From contig NC_007712.1 in assembly GCF_000010085.1 (NCBI RefSeq), forward strand, positions 4,107,147 through 4,171,146: DNA of 64,000 nucleotides. Direction: 5' to 3'. The stretch is from Sodalis glossinidius str. 'morsitans' (GTDB lineage: Bacteria; Pseudomonadota; Gammaproteobacteria; Enterobacterales; Enterobacteriaceae). Positions 22,675 through 32,635 of the stretch are shown here, one piece after another. Every line of letters starts with the position of its first letter. Within the stretch, counting starts at the first letter, position 1. The notes under the pieces were generated by a model, which saw only the letters and a list, made by a program, of their open reading frames with translations, was not told the DNA's origin and searched no databases. The position numbers and the translations under genes were made by a program.

Positions 22675-23295
22675 ATGCTCAAGAGACTGGAGTCCCTGCT
22701 GGCGCAGGCGGATATGGCGCTAACCTCGGCGCAAAAAGAGAAGCTACTGGGTTATGTGGCGCTGCTGCATAAATGGAACAAGGCTTACAACCTGACGTCG
22801 GTGCGCTCCCCTGAACAGATGCTTGTTCGCCATATCATGGACAGTATTGTCGTGAATCCGCACTTGCGTGGGGATCGTTTCATCGATGTCGGCACCGGTC
22901 CGGGCTTGCCGGGCATTCCGTTGGCTATCGTACGTCCCGATGCACATTTCACCCTGTTGGACAGTCTGGGCAAGCGCATATGTTTTTTACGCCAGGTACA
23001 GCATGAGCTAGGGCTCGACAATATTACGGCGGTACAGAGCCGGGTGGAGAGCTTTGCGCCGCCTGCCGGCTTTGACGGCGTAATAAGCCGTGCTTTCGCC
23101 TCGCTCGGCGACATGCTGACCTGGTGTGCGGCGCTGCCGCGTAAAGAAGAAGGGCGATTTTACGCTCTCAAAGGCCAGCTGTCCGAGGAGGAGCTGAACG
23201 CGCTGCCGGCAGGTTTTCGGGTTGAATCGGTGATCGGACTTCAGGTGCCGTGCCTGGAAGGCGAACGGCATATCGTGGTGCTCGCTGCAAATTAA
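22675..23295 (+). CDS. rsmG: 16S rRNA G527 N7-methyltransferase RsmG
   Basis: RsmG (GidB) methylates N7 of G527 in 16S rRNA using S-adenosylmethionine. The 206-residue length is typical. The SAM-binding motif FIDVGTGPGLPGIPLAIVRP and the following HFTLLDSLGKRICFLRQV are present, as is the YNLTSVRSPEQMLVRHIMDS block. It follows mnmG by 18 bases, the common enteric pair, and precedes the atp operon after a 635-base gap. It is intact. Confidence 0.96.
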   Translation: MLKRLESLLAQADMALTSAQKEKLLGYVALLHKWNKAYNLTSVRSPEQMLVRHIMDSIVVNPHLRGDRFIDVGTGPGLPGIPLAIVRPDAHFTLLDSLGKRICFLRQVQHELGLDNITAVQSRVESFAPPAGFDGVISRAFASLGDMLTWCAALPRKEEGRFYALKGQLSEEELNALPAGFRVESVIGLQVPCLEGERHIVVLAAN

Positions 23296-23930
23296 TTTGT
23301 TTTTCGTCAACAAAAAGGCAAATAGAAGCGCCGCGCGCTTTATTAATAAATTCGTCGGCGATAATGTATGTCTCCCGAAACTCCTTTACTTCTGCTTTAC
23401 ATTTTATTAGCAATTGAATCCCGCCGCTAAATAGTACATGTAATAATAGTAACTACATTAAATATATGTAATAAAAAAATTACACCCACATTACTAAACC
23501 GCACGGCAATATAAACCTGAGCGGCACAAGTGTGGCAATGTAGTGAGGCAAATAAGAGCGCCCAGCGTGAGAAAAATATTTAACATACTGAATTTTAACA
23601 TATTTTTTCAATGGTTATTTTAAATATCAATTGAATTAACGCGTGGGCTGCGATTTAAAATGTGCTGTGATGTGATCTTGTACACAGTTTTACAGGCGAT
23701 AATTGGTGAAGCGTTAGAAAGTTTTGCGTGTTATGATTCCCGCGCTTTTGCGGTAAAAAAGATGAAAACGGCAATCTTTAAATTATTGTTCACCTTTTCG
23801 CTACTTATCGATTGAATTCGTAGTACTGACCCGTATAATTTGCACGTTTTTCACCGCTTGACTGATCGCGGCAAAAGCAGTTTTATACACACTCAGCCGA
23901 AGTTGAGCGGGTAGGGAGAGTCTCAAAGTC
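23296..23930. other. AT-rich region rsmG-atpI, atp promoter region
   Basis: This 635-base gap holds no gene I can support. The middle (23430-23660) is strongly AT-rich with no open frame. The likely atp promoter lies at 23812-23839 (separate entry) and a GGGAGAG ribosome-binding site is at 23914-23920 before atpI. The long AT-rich stretch could hold nucleoid-protein sites, but that is a guess. Confidence 0.5.
23812..23839 (+). promoter_or_regulatory. Probable atp operon promoter
   Basis: TTGAAT (23812-23817), a 16-base spacer and a perfect TATAAT (23834-23839) lie 90 bases before the atpI start. This is the best promoter-like pair in the gap and is well placed to drive all nine atp genes. 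Confidence 0.55.
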
Positions 23931-24311
23931 ATGACCTTAGCCCTTTACAGCGTCAAAGTCGCTGGAAAGCTGCTGTTTGCCCAGTTGATGACTTTGGTGC
24001 TGTTCAGCGCTCTGTTCGCTCTGCATAGTCCCCGCGCCGCCGCATCTGCCGCGGGGGGCGGGTTGGCGGCCTGGTTGCCCAATGTCGCGTTCATGCTGCA
24101 CGCATGTCGTCATCAGGCGCTGGCCGCGGTCCCGGGTCACATTGCCTTGTCGTTCGCTATCGGCGAGGGGCTGAAAATGGTGGCGACCATCGCCTTGCTG
24201 GTCGTCGCGCTTAGTATGTTTAAGGCTGCGTTTGTCCCATTGGGCCTGACCTATTTATCGGTGCTGATTGTGCAGATATTGGCACCGGCCGTAATTAACA
24301 ACAAAGGGTAA
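23931..24311 (+). CDS. atpI: ATP synthase accessory protein AtpI
   Basis: AtpI is a small inner-membrane protein encoded first in enteric atp operons; it helps assembly or stability of the c-ring and possibly Mg uptake, and is not essential. The 126-residue frame has four hydrophobic segments and ends in VQILAPAVINNKG, exactly the family C-terminus. The middle stretch ASAAGGGLAAWLPNVAFMLH matches the family's GGL...FLPNV segment. It diverges more than its neighbours. atpB follows 8 bases after the stop. Confidence 0.88.
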   Translation: MTLALYSVKVAGKLLFAQLMTLVLFSALFALHSPRAAASAAGGGLAAWLPNVAFMLHACRHQALAAVPGHIALSFAIGEGLKMVATIALLVVALSMFKAAFVPLGLTYLSVLIVQILAPAVINNKG

Positions 24312-24319
24312 GAGGCATC

Positions 24320-25138
24320 ATGTCTGCATCAGGAGAAATCTCTACTCCACAGGAATACATAGGCCACCACCTGAACAACCTTCAGCTGGACATGCGTACT
24401 TTTGAACTGGTCAATCACCACACGGCATCGTCTTTCTGGGTCCTGAACATTGATTCCATGTTCTTCTCACTGCTGCTCGGCGCGATTTTCCTGCTGATCT
24501 TCGGCCGCGTCGCCAAAGGCGCAACCAGCGGCGTACCCGGCAAGATGCAGACCTTCGTCGAGCTGGTAGTGGGCTTTGTCGACGGCAGCGTACGGGACAT
24601 GTTTCACGGCAAAAGCAAGCTCATCGCCCCGCTAGCGCTAACCATCTTCGTCTGGGTATTCCTGATGAACCTGATGGATCTGCTGCCCATCGACTTGCTG
24701 CCTTACCTTGGCGAGCACGTGCTGGGCCTGCCGGCGCTGCGTGTGGTTCCCTCGGCTGACGTCAATATCACGCTGTCGATGGCGCTGGGCGTATTTATTC
24801 TCATCCTGTATTACAGCGTGATGATGAAGGGGATCGGCGGCTTCGTTAAAGAACTGACCCTGCAACCGTTCAATCATCCGATTTTCATTCCTGTCAACCT
24901 GATTCTCGAAGGCGTCAGCCTGCTGTCCAAACCAGTTTCGCTGGGCCTTCGGTTGTTTGGCAACATGTATGCAGGTGAGTTGATCTTCATCCTGATTGCC
25001 GGTCTGTTACCGTGGTGGTCGCAGTGGATTCTGAATGTGCCCTGGGCCATTTTCCACATCCTGATTATTACGCTGCAAGCCTTTATCTTCATGGTCCTGA
25101 CGATTGTCTATCTCGCGATGGCGTCTGAAGAACATTGA
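24320..25138 (+). CDS. atpB: ATP synthase Fo subunit a
   Basis: Subunit a is the stator channel of the Fo motor in the inner membrane; it passes protons to and from the c-ring. The 272-residue protein has five to six membrane segments. The essential arginine is in SLGLRLFGNMYAGELIFIL, and the C-terminal HILIITLQAFIFMVLTIVYL helix is intact. The hydrophilic N-terminus (SASGEISTPQEYIGHHL) matches enteric AtpB. It is second in the operon, followed by atpE after 50 bases. Confidence 0.97.
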   Translation: MSASGEISTPQEYIGHHLNNLQLDMRTFELVNHHTASSFWVLNIDSMFFSLLLGAIFLLIFGRVAKGATSGVPGKMQTFVELVVGFVDGSVRDMFHGKSKLIAPLALTIFVWVFLMNLMDLLPIDLLPYLGEHVLGLPALRVVPSADVNITLSMALGVFILILYYSVMMKGIGGFVKELTLQPFNHPIFIPVNLILEGVSLLSKPVSLGLRLFGNMYAGELIFILIAGLLPWWSQWILNVPWAIFHILIITLQAFIFMVLTIVYLAMASEEH

Positions 25139-25188
25139 TTTTTATTCACTTTAATACTGCGTTTAACTGAAACAAACTGGAGACTGTC

Positions 25189-25428
<240 letters not shown>

Positions 25429-25485
25429 TGTTAAACGCCAAGCTAACCAACATCGAACCGTTAACTTTACAAGAGGCATTGTGCT

Positions 25486-25956
25486 GTGAATCTTAATGCA
25501 ACAATCCTCGGCCAGGCTATCGCGTTTGTCCTGTTTGTGCTCTTCTGCATGAAGTATGTATGGCCGCCGTTGATGGCATCCATCGAGAAACGTCAGAAAG
25601 AAATTGCTGACGGTCTGGCTTCCGCGGAACGCGCCAAAAAAGATCTGGACATCGCCCAGGCCGAAGCAACCGATCATTTGAAGCAAGCGAAGGTGGAAGC
25701 CCAGGCAATCATTGAACAGGCCAACAAGCGTAAAGCGCAAGTGGTCGATGAAGCCAAAGCCGAAGCGGAAGCGGAACGCAACAAAATCCTGGCGCAGGCA
25801 CAGGCGGAAATTGACGCCGAACGCAAGCGCGCCCGCGAGGAGTTGCGCAAGCAGGTCGCTATGCTGGCTTTAGCGGGTGCCGAGAAGATCATCGAACGTT
25901 CCGTGGATGACGCTGCCAACAGCGACATCGTCGATAAAATTGTCGCTGAACTGTAA
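25486..25956 (+). CDS. atpF: ATP synthase Fo subunit b
   Basis: Subunit b is the peripheral stalk, with one N-terminal membrane helix (NLNATILGQAIAFVLFVLFC) and a long charged coiled coil that binds delta on F1. The protein has 156 residues, the family length. The start is GTG 25486, preceded by AAGAGG at 25471; it aligns with the family start. A conserved ILAQAQAEIDAERKRAREEL block lies in the coiled coil. It is intact. Confidence 0.97.
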   Translation: MNLNATILGQAIAFVLFVLFCMKYVWPPLMASIEKRQKEIADGLASAERAKKDLDIAQAEATDHLKQAKVEAQAIIEQANKRKAQVVDEAKAEAEAERNKILAQAQAEIDAERKRAREELRKQVAMLALAGAEKIIERSVDDAANSDIVDKIVAEL

Positions 25957-25970
25957 GGAGGGAGGGGCCG

Positions 25971-26504
25971 ATGTCTGAACTGGTAACTGTAGCTCGCCCC
26001 TACGCCAAAGCGGCTTTTGACTTTGCCGTCGAGCACCAGGCTGTGGCGCACTGGCAGGCGATGCTGACGTTCTGTGCCGAGGTGAGCCGCAATGAGCGGA
26101 TCGCCGAACTGTTATCAGGCGCGGTTGTGCCCGAGAAGTTGGCGGAGACGTTTATCGCGGTCTGTGGCGAGGAGCTTGATGCCGCCGGCCAGAACCTGAT
26201 ACGGGTGATGGCGGAAAACGGGCGTCTGACGGTTTTGCCGGATGTGCTGGAGCAGTTCACCCTTTGGCGCGCGGCGCAGGAGGCGACTGTGGAAGTGGAC
26301 GTTATTTCCGCCAGCACGCTGAAAGAAGAACAACTGGCAAAAATCAGCGCCGCGATGGAACAACGTCTGTCACGCAAAGTTAAGCTGAATTGCAAAATTG
26401 ATAAGTCTGTTGTGGCCGGCGTCGTTATTCGCGCGGGCGATATGGTGATAGACGGCAGTGTACGCGGTCGTCTGGAGCGCCTGGCAGACGTCTTGCAGTC
26501 TTAA
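25971..26504 (+). CDS. atpH: ATP synthase F1 subunit delta
   Basis: Subunit delta links the peripheral stalk to the top of the alpha3beta3 head. The 177-residue protein begins MSELVTVARPYAKAAFDFAV, the family N-terminus, and ends with VAGVVIRAGDMVIDGSVRGR, the signature near the C-terminus. It follows atpF by 14 bases, with GGAGGGAGG as ribosome-binding site. It is intact. Confidence 0.96.
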   Translation: MSELVTVARPYAKAAFDFAVEHQAVAHWQAMLTFCAEVSRNERIAELLSGAVVPEKLAETFIAVCGEELDAAGQNLIRVMAENGRLTVLPDVLEQFTLWRAAQEATVEVDVISASTLKEEQLAKISAAMEQRLSRKVKLNCKIDKSVVAGVVIRAGDMVIDGSVRGRLERLADVLQS

Positions 26505-26516
26505 GGGGACTGGAGC

Positions 26517-28058
<1,542 letters not shown>

Positions 28059-28108
28059 CGCGCTATGGCCTGCTCACGCAGGCCATAAAGCAATAAGGAG
28101 AAGCAGAA

Positions 28109-28972
28109 ATGGCCGGCGCAAAAGAGATACGTAGTAAGATTGCAAGCGTCCAGAATACGCAAAAGATCACCAAAGCGATGGAAATGGTCGCCGCCTCCAA
28201 AATGCGTAAAACTCAGGAACGCATGGCGTCCAGCCGTCCTTATGCAGAAACGATGCGCAAAGTGATTGGTCACCTTGCACTGGGTAATCTGGAATACAAA
28301 CACTCCTACCTGGACGAGCGCGACGTGAAGCGCGTAGGTTACCTGGTGGTGGCAACCGACCGCGGTCTGGCGGGCGGCCTGAACATCAATTTGTTCAAAA
28401 AGCTGCTGGCCGACATGAAAGAGTGGAACGGGAAAGGCGTGGAAACCGAACTGGCGCTGATTGGCTCCAAGGCGGTGTCTTTCTTCAATTCGGTCGGAAG
28501 CAAAGTGGTTGCACAGGTGACGGGCATGGGGGACAACCCCATGCTGTCTGAATTGATCGGGCCGGTAAAGGTTATGCTACAGGCCTATGACGAAGGCCGC
28601 CTGGACAAGCTCTATATTGTCAGCAACAAATTTGTCAATACCATGTCCCAGGTGCCGCAGATTCTGCAAATCCTGCCTCTGCCGCCTGCGGAAGAAGCGG
28701 ATTTGAAGATCAAATCCTGGGATTATCTGTATGAACCCGATCCCAAAACGCTGCTGGATACCCTGCTGCGTCGTTATGTGGAATCGCAGGTTTATCAGGG
28801 CGTCGTTGAAAACCTGGCCAGCGAACAGGCCGCGCGTATGGTAGCGATGAAAGCCGCAACGGACAACGGCGGCAGCCTGATTAAAGAGCTGCAACTTGTT
28901 TACAATAAGGCTCGACAGACCAGCATCACTCAGGAACTCACCGAAATCGTCTCGGGAGCCGCCGCGGTTTAG
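28109..28972 (+). CDS. atpG: ATP synthase F1 subunit gamma
   Basis: Subunit gamma is the rotating central shaft. The 287-residue protein has the N-terminal helix MAGAKEIRSKIASVQNTQKI and the C-terminal helix KARQTSITQELTEIVSGAAA that form its coiled coil in the head, and the Rossmann-like middle domain. A run AAGGAG at 28096 is the ribosome-binding site. It is intact. Confidence 0.97.
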   Translation: MAGAKEIRSKIASVQNTQKITKAMEMVAASKMRKTQERMASSRPYAETMRKVIGHLALGNLEYKHSYLDERDVKRVGYLVVATDRGLAGGLNINLFKKLLADMKEWNGKGVETELALIGSKAVSFFNSVGSKVVAQVTGMGDNPMLSELIGPVKVMLQAYDEGRLDKLYIVSNKFVNTMSQVPQILQILPLPPAEEADLKIKSWDYLYEPDPKTLLDTLLRRYVESQVYQGVVENLASEQAARMVAMKAATDNGGSLIKELQLVYNKARQTSITQELTEIVSGAAAV

Positions 28973-29004
28973 GTTTAGGTTACGAATTACGTAGAGGATT
29001 CAAG

Positions 29005-30387
29005 ATGGCTACTGGAAATGTTATCCAGGTTATCGGCGCCGTGGTCGACGTCGAGTTCCCGCAAGACGCCGTACCCAAGGTGTACAATGCTCTTGAAGTG
29101 GAAAACGGCGCCGCGAAACTGGTGCTGGAAGTAGAACAACAGCTGGGCGGCGGCGTCGTCCGCTGCATCGCGATGGGCTCCTCCGACGGTTTGCGTCGCG
29201 GCCTGAAAGTGACCGATCTCGAACGCGCGATTGAAGTGCCGGTGGGTAAAGCTACCCTGGGCCGCATCATGAACGTGCTGGGCGAGCCGGTCGACATGAA
29301 GGGCGATATCGGCGAGGAAGAGCGTTGGTCCATTCACCGCCCAGCGCCGAGCTATGAAGAGCTGGCCAGTTCCCAGGATTTGCTGGAAACCGGTATCAAG
29401 GTTATCGATCTGATGTGTCCGTTCGCCAAGGGCGGTAAAGTCGGCCTGTTCGGCGGTGCCGGCGTGGGCAAGACCGTTAACATGATGGAGCTCATCCGCA
29501 ACATCGCTATCGAGCACTCGGGGTATTCCGTGTTCGCTGGCGTGGGTGAACGTACCCGTGAAGGTAACGACTTCTATCATGAAATGACCGATTCCAACGT
29601 TATCGATAAAGTATCGTTGGTGTATGGCCAGATGAACGAGCCGCCGGGCAACCGTCTGCGCGTGGCGCTGACCGGTCTGACCATGGCGGAGAAATTCCGT
29701 GATGAAGGTCGTGACGTTCTGCTGTTCATCGACAACATCTACCGTTATACCCTGGCCGGGACCGAAGTGTCTGCACTGCTGGGCCGTATGCCGTCCGCGG
29801 TGGGCTACCAGCCGACGCTGGCGGAAGAAATGGGCGTGTTGCAGGAACGTATCACTTCCACCAAAACTGGGTCTATTACCTCGGTGCAGGCTGTTTACGT
29901 CCCCGCGGATGACTTGACTGACCCGTCGCCGGCGACCACCTTCGCCCACCTTGACGCAACCGTGGTTCTGAGCCGCCAAATTGCCTCACTGGGTATTTAC
30001 CCGGCGGTTGACCCGCTCGACTCCACCAGCCGTCAGCTGGATCCGTTAGTGGTAGGCCAGGAGCATTATGATGTGGCCCGTGGTGTGCAGTCCATTTTGC
30101 AGCGCTATCAGGAACTGAAAGACATCATCGCTATCCTCGGCATGGACGAGCTGTCCGAAGATGACAAGCTGGTGGTATCGCGCGCGCGTAAGATCCAGCG
30201 CTTCCTGTCTCAGCCGTTCTTCGTGGCGGAAGTGTTCACCGGCTCGCCCGGCAAGTACGTGGCGCTGAAAGACACGATCCGTGGCTTTAAAGGCATCATG
30301 GACGGCGAATACGATCATCTGCCGGAGCAGGCGTTCTACATGGTGGGTTCCATCGACGAAGCCGTGGAAAAAGGCAAGAAACTGTAA
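29005..30387 (+). CDS. atpD: ATP synthase F1 subunit beta
   Basis: Subunit beta carries the catalytic sites for ATP synthesis. The 460-residue protein has Walker A GGAGVGKTVNMMELI, the catalytic glutamate in AGVGERTREGNDFYHEM and the DELSEDDKL motif (DELSEED in E. coli). One tail difference from E. coli is conservative. It follows atpG by 32 bases. It is intact. A 330-codon antisense open frame overlaps it and is a composition shadow. Confidence 0.98.
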   Translation: MATGNVIQVIGAVVDVEFPQDAVPKVYNALEVENGAAKLVLEVEQQLGGGVVRCIAMGSSDGLRRGLKVTDLERAIEVPVGKATLGRIMNVLGEPVDMKGDIGEEERWSIHRPAPSYEELASSQDLLETGIKVIDLMCPFAKGGKVGLFGGAGVGKTVNMMELIRNIAIEHSGYSVFAGVGERTREGNDFYHEMTDSNVIDKVSLVYGQMNEPPGNRLRVALTGLTMAEKFRDEGRDVLLFIDNIYRYTLAGTEVSALLGRMPSAVGYQPTLAEEMGVLQERITSTKTGSITSVQAVYVPADDLTDPSPATTFAHLDATVVLSRQIASLGIYPAVDPLDSTSRQLDPLVVGQEHYDVARGVQSILQRYQELKDIIAILGMDELSEDDKLVVSRARKIQRFLSQPFFVAEVFTGSPGKYVALKDTIRGFKGIMDGEYDHLPEQAFYMVGSIDEAVEKGKKL

Positions 30388-30407
30388 CGCCTTGAGAGGA
30401 GGGTGAT

Positions 30408-30830
30408 ATGGCTGCAAAAATTTACCATCTGGATGTGGTCAGCGCCGAAAAACAGATGTTTTCCGGGCTGGTTGAAAAAATCCAGGTGACGGGCAGCGAA
30501 GGCGAACTGGGGATTTTCCCCGGCCACGCGCCGCTGCTCACCGCTATTAAGCCCGGTATGGTGCGTATCGTTAAAGAGCACGGCAACGAAGAGTATATCT
30601 ACCTGTCCGGTGGCGTGCTCGAAGTGCAGCCCAGTACGGTTACCGTATTGGCCGATACCGCCATTCGTGGCGAGGATCTTGACGAAGCGAGAGCAATGGA
30701 GTCCAAGCGTAAAGCGGAAGAGCATATCAATAACTCCCACGGTGATATTGATTATGCCCAGGCCTCTGCCGAGCTCTCCAAAGCGCTGGCGAAGCTGCGG
30801 GTCATCGAATTGACCAAAAAAGCGATGTAA
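30408..30830 (+). CDS. atpC: ATP synthase F1 subunit epsilon
   Basis: Subunit epsilon sits at the foot of the shaft and inhibits ATP hydrolysis. The 140-residue protein has the N-terminal beta-sandwich (YHLDVVSAEKQMFSGLVEKI) and the C-terminal two-helix part with DYAQASAELSKALAKLRVIE. It is last in the atp operon and is followed by a strong terminator. It is intact. Confidence 0.97.
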   Translation: MAAKIYHLDVVSAEKQMFSGLVEKIQVTGSEGELGIFPGHAPLLTAIKPGMVRIVKEHGNEEYIYLSGGVLEVQPSTVTVLADTAIRGEDLDEARAMESKRKAEEHINNSHGDIDYAQASAELSKALAKLRVIELTKKAM

Positions 30831-30850
30831 TCAAGAGCGTATGTAAAGAG

Positions 30851-30876
30851 GCCGGTCATCATGACCGGCTTTTTTT
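30851..30876 (+). terminator. atp operon terminator
   Basis: GCCGGTCAT-C-ATGACCGGC followed by seven T, 20 bases after the atpC stop. It is a strong Rho-independent terminator ending the atp operon. Confidence 0.95.
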
Positions 30877-31111
30877 ATCTTTAATTAAGTGGCCGGCCAA
30901 AGTGAGGTCAGCAAAGGGGATTTCGCGCCTGTAATGCTGAAAAAAACGTCAAGAGCACCGCCATTTTCCTTTCTGGCAACACAATCGTGACAAATAGCCT
31001 TAGCGCTGGACGACGACGCCCTGTAAAGTGTTTTTCATGCCAAGATATGTAGAAATCCCGCGTGCGAACGGGTTTACTTTCGTCTGATAAATAAGGTTCC
31101 ACAGGATGGTT

Positions 31112-32488
31112 ATGTCGAATCGAGCATTAAGCGTGGTTGTCCTTGCCGCGGGCAAGGGAAGTCGTATGTTTTCCACCTTGCCGAAAGTGCTGCATCCCCT
31201 TGCCGGCAAAGCCATGGTGCAACACGTTATCGATACCGCTATGCGGCTGGGCGCGTCGCGCATTCACCTGGTCTATGGTCACGGCGGCGAGCTGCTGCGC
31301 GAACGGCTTGCCCGGCAGTATGCGCCTTTGAATTGGGTGCTGCAGGCCGAACAGCGCGGCACAGGTCATGCCGTTCAGCAGACGCTGACCTGCCTGCGCG
31401 ACGAAGAAGATGTCTTGATCCTGTACGGCGATGTGCCGCTTATCTCTCCTGACACATTGCAGTGCCTGCTGGCGGCGCGTCCGCAGGGGGGCATCGGCCT
31501 GCTGACGGTGACGCTCGATAATCCTGAGGGCTATGGCCGTATCGTGCGTCTTAACGGTGAGGTGGCCGGTATCGTCGAGCAGAAAGATGCCAGCGAGCAA
31601 CAGCGGCAGATTAAGGAAATCAACACCGGCATTCTGGTCGCCGGCGGCGAGGATATCAAACGCTGGCTTGGACAGTTAACCAACAAGAACGCGCAGGGCG
31701 AGTTCTATTTGACGGACATCATCGCCATGGCCTGGCATGAAGGCCGTAAAATCAATGCGGTGCAGCCCACCCGGCAGACTGAGGTCGAAGGCGTGAACAA
31801 TCGGCTGCAGCTTGCGCGGCTGGAGCGGCTCTTTCAGCGGGAGCAGGCGGAGCGTCTGCTGCTGGCCGGCGTGATGTTGTCCGATCCTGACCGTTTCGAT
31901 CTGCGCGGCGAATTTCGCCACGGGCAGGATGTATCCATTGATACCAATGTCATTCTCGAAGGGCAGGTCACGCTGGGCGATCGGGTGATTATCGGCACCG
32001 GCTGCGTCCTGAAGAATGTGGTCATCGGTGATGATGTGATCATCAGCCCTTATACCGTGATTGAAGACGCGCGCGTGGCGGCGCGCAGTACTCTCGGCCC
32101 CTTTGCCCGCCTGCGCCCCGGCAGCGAGCTGGAGGAAGACGCACACGTGGGGAATTTCGTCGAGATGAAACAGGCCCGCCTGGGTAAGGGCTCGAAAGCC
32201 GGCCACCTCAGCTATCTGGGGGACGCCGAAATTGGCGCTCAGGTCAATATCGGCGCCGGTACCATCACCTGCAATTACGATGGCGCCAACAAGCATAAGA
32301 CCCACATCGGCGACGATGTTTTCGTCGGTTCCGATAGTCAGCTGGTGGCGCCGGTGACCATCGGCCGCGGCGCCACCATCGGCGCCGGCACCACCGTGAC
32401 GCGCGATGTGGCCGAGGGTGAAATGATTATCAGCCGGATACGTCAGTTTCCCCTTGCCAACTGGACGCGACCGGTGAAGAAAAAATGA
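31112..32488 (+). CDS. glmU: Bifunctional GlmU (GlcNAc-1-P uridyltransferase)
   Basis: GlmU acetylates glucosamine-1-phosphate and then couples it to UTP, giving UDP-GlcNAc for peptidoglycan and LPS. The N-terminal uridyltransferase domain has LAAGKGSRM and the C-terminal half is a left-handed beta-helix with hexapeptide repeats (GDRVIIGTGCVLKNVVIGDD, INIGAGTITCNYDGANKH). Length is 458 residues from ATG 31112; I prefer this over ATG 31106 because AGGATGG then lies a few bases upstream and the family start aligns better, but either is possible. glmS follows after 147 bases, a known pair. It is intact. The 314-codon antisense frame over it is a shadow. Confidence 0.95.
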   Translation: MSNRALSVVVLAAGKGSRMFSTLPKVLHPLAGKAMVQHVIDTAMRLGASRIHLVYGHGGELLRERLARQYAPLNWVLQAEQRGTGHAVQQTLTCLRDEEDVLILYGDVPLISPDTLQCLLAARPQGGIGLLTVTLDNPEGYGRIVRLNGEVAGIVEQKDASEQQRQIKEINTGILVAGGEDIKRWLGQLTNKNAQGEFYLTDIIAMAWHEGRKINAVQPTRQTEVEGVNNRLQLARLERLFQREQAERLLLAGVMLSDPDRFDLRGEFRHGQDVSIDTNVILEGQVTLGDRVIIGTGCVLKNVVIGDDVIISPYTVIEDARVAARSTLGPFARLRPGSELEEDAHVGNFVEMKQARLGKGSKAGHLSYLGDAEIGAQVNIGAGTITCNYDGANKHKTHIGDDVFVGSDSQLVAPVTIGRGATIGAGTTVTRDVAEGEMIISRIRQFPLANWTRPVKKK

Positions 32489-32635
32489 GGATGCGGCCGC
32501 CCCTGCGGGCGATTTTGCCCGCCGCCTAACGTTACCACGGCCGGCAAAACCCTTGGCGTGTTGCGGCGCCGCACCGGTCGGATTTTGTGCTAGCTCATAA
32601 CGGCGACTGCCGCCGTTCAATCAGGAATAACCGAG

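Noticed and set aside
28987..29979. 330-codon open frame antisense to atpD
   Set aside because: It is a composition shadow of a strongly conserved gene, rich in His and Arg, with no ribosome-binding site or known similarity.
31676..32620. 314-codon open frame antisense to glmU
   Set aside because: Same reason: shadow of the hexapeptide-repeat part of glmU, with repetitive Ala/Gly/Asp content.
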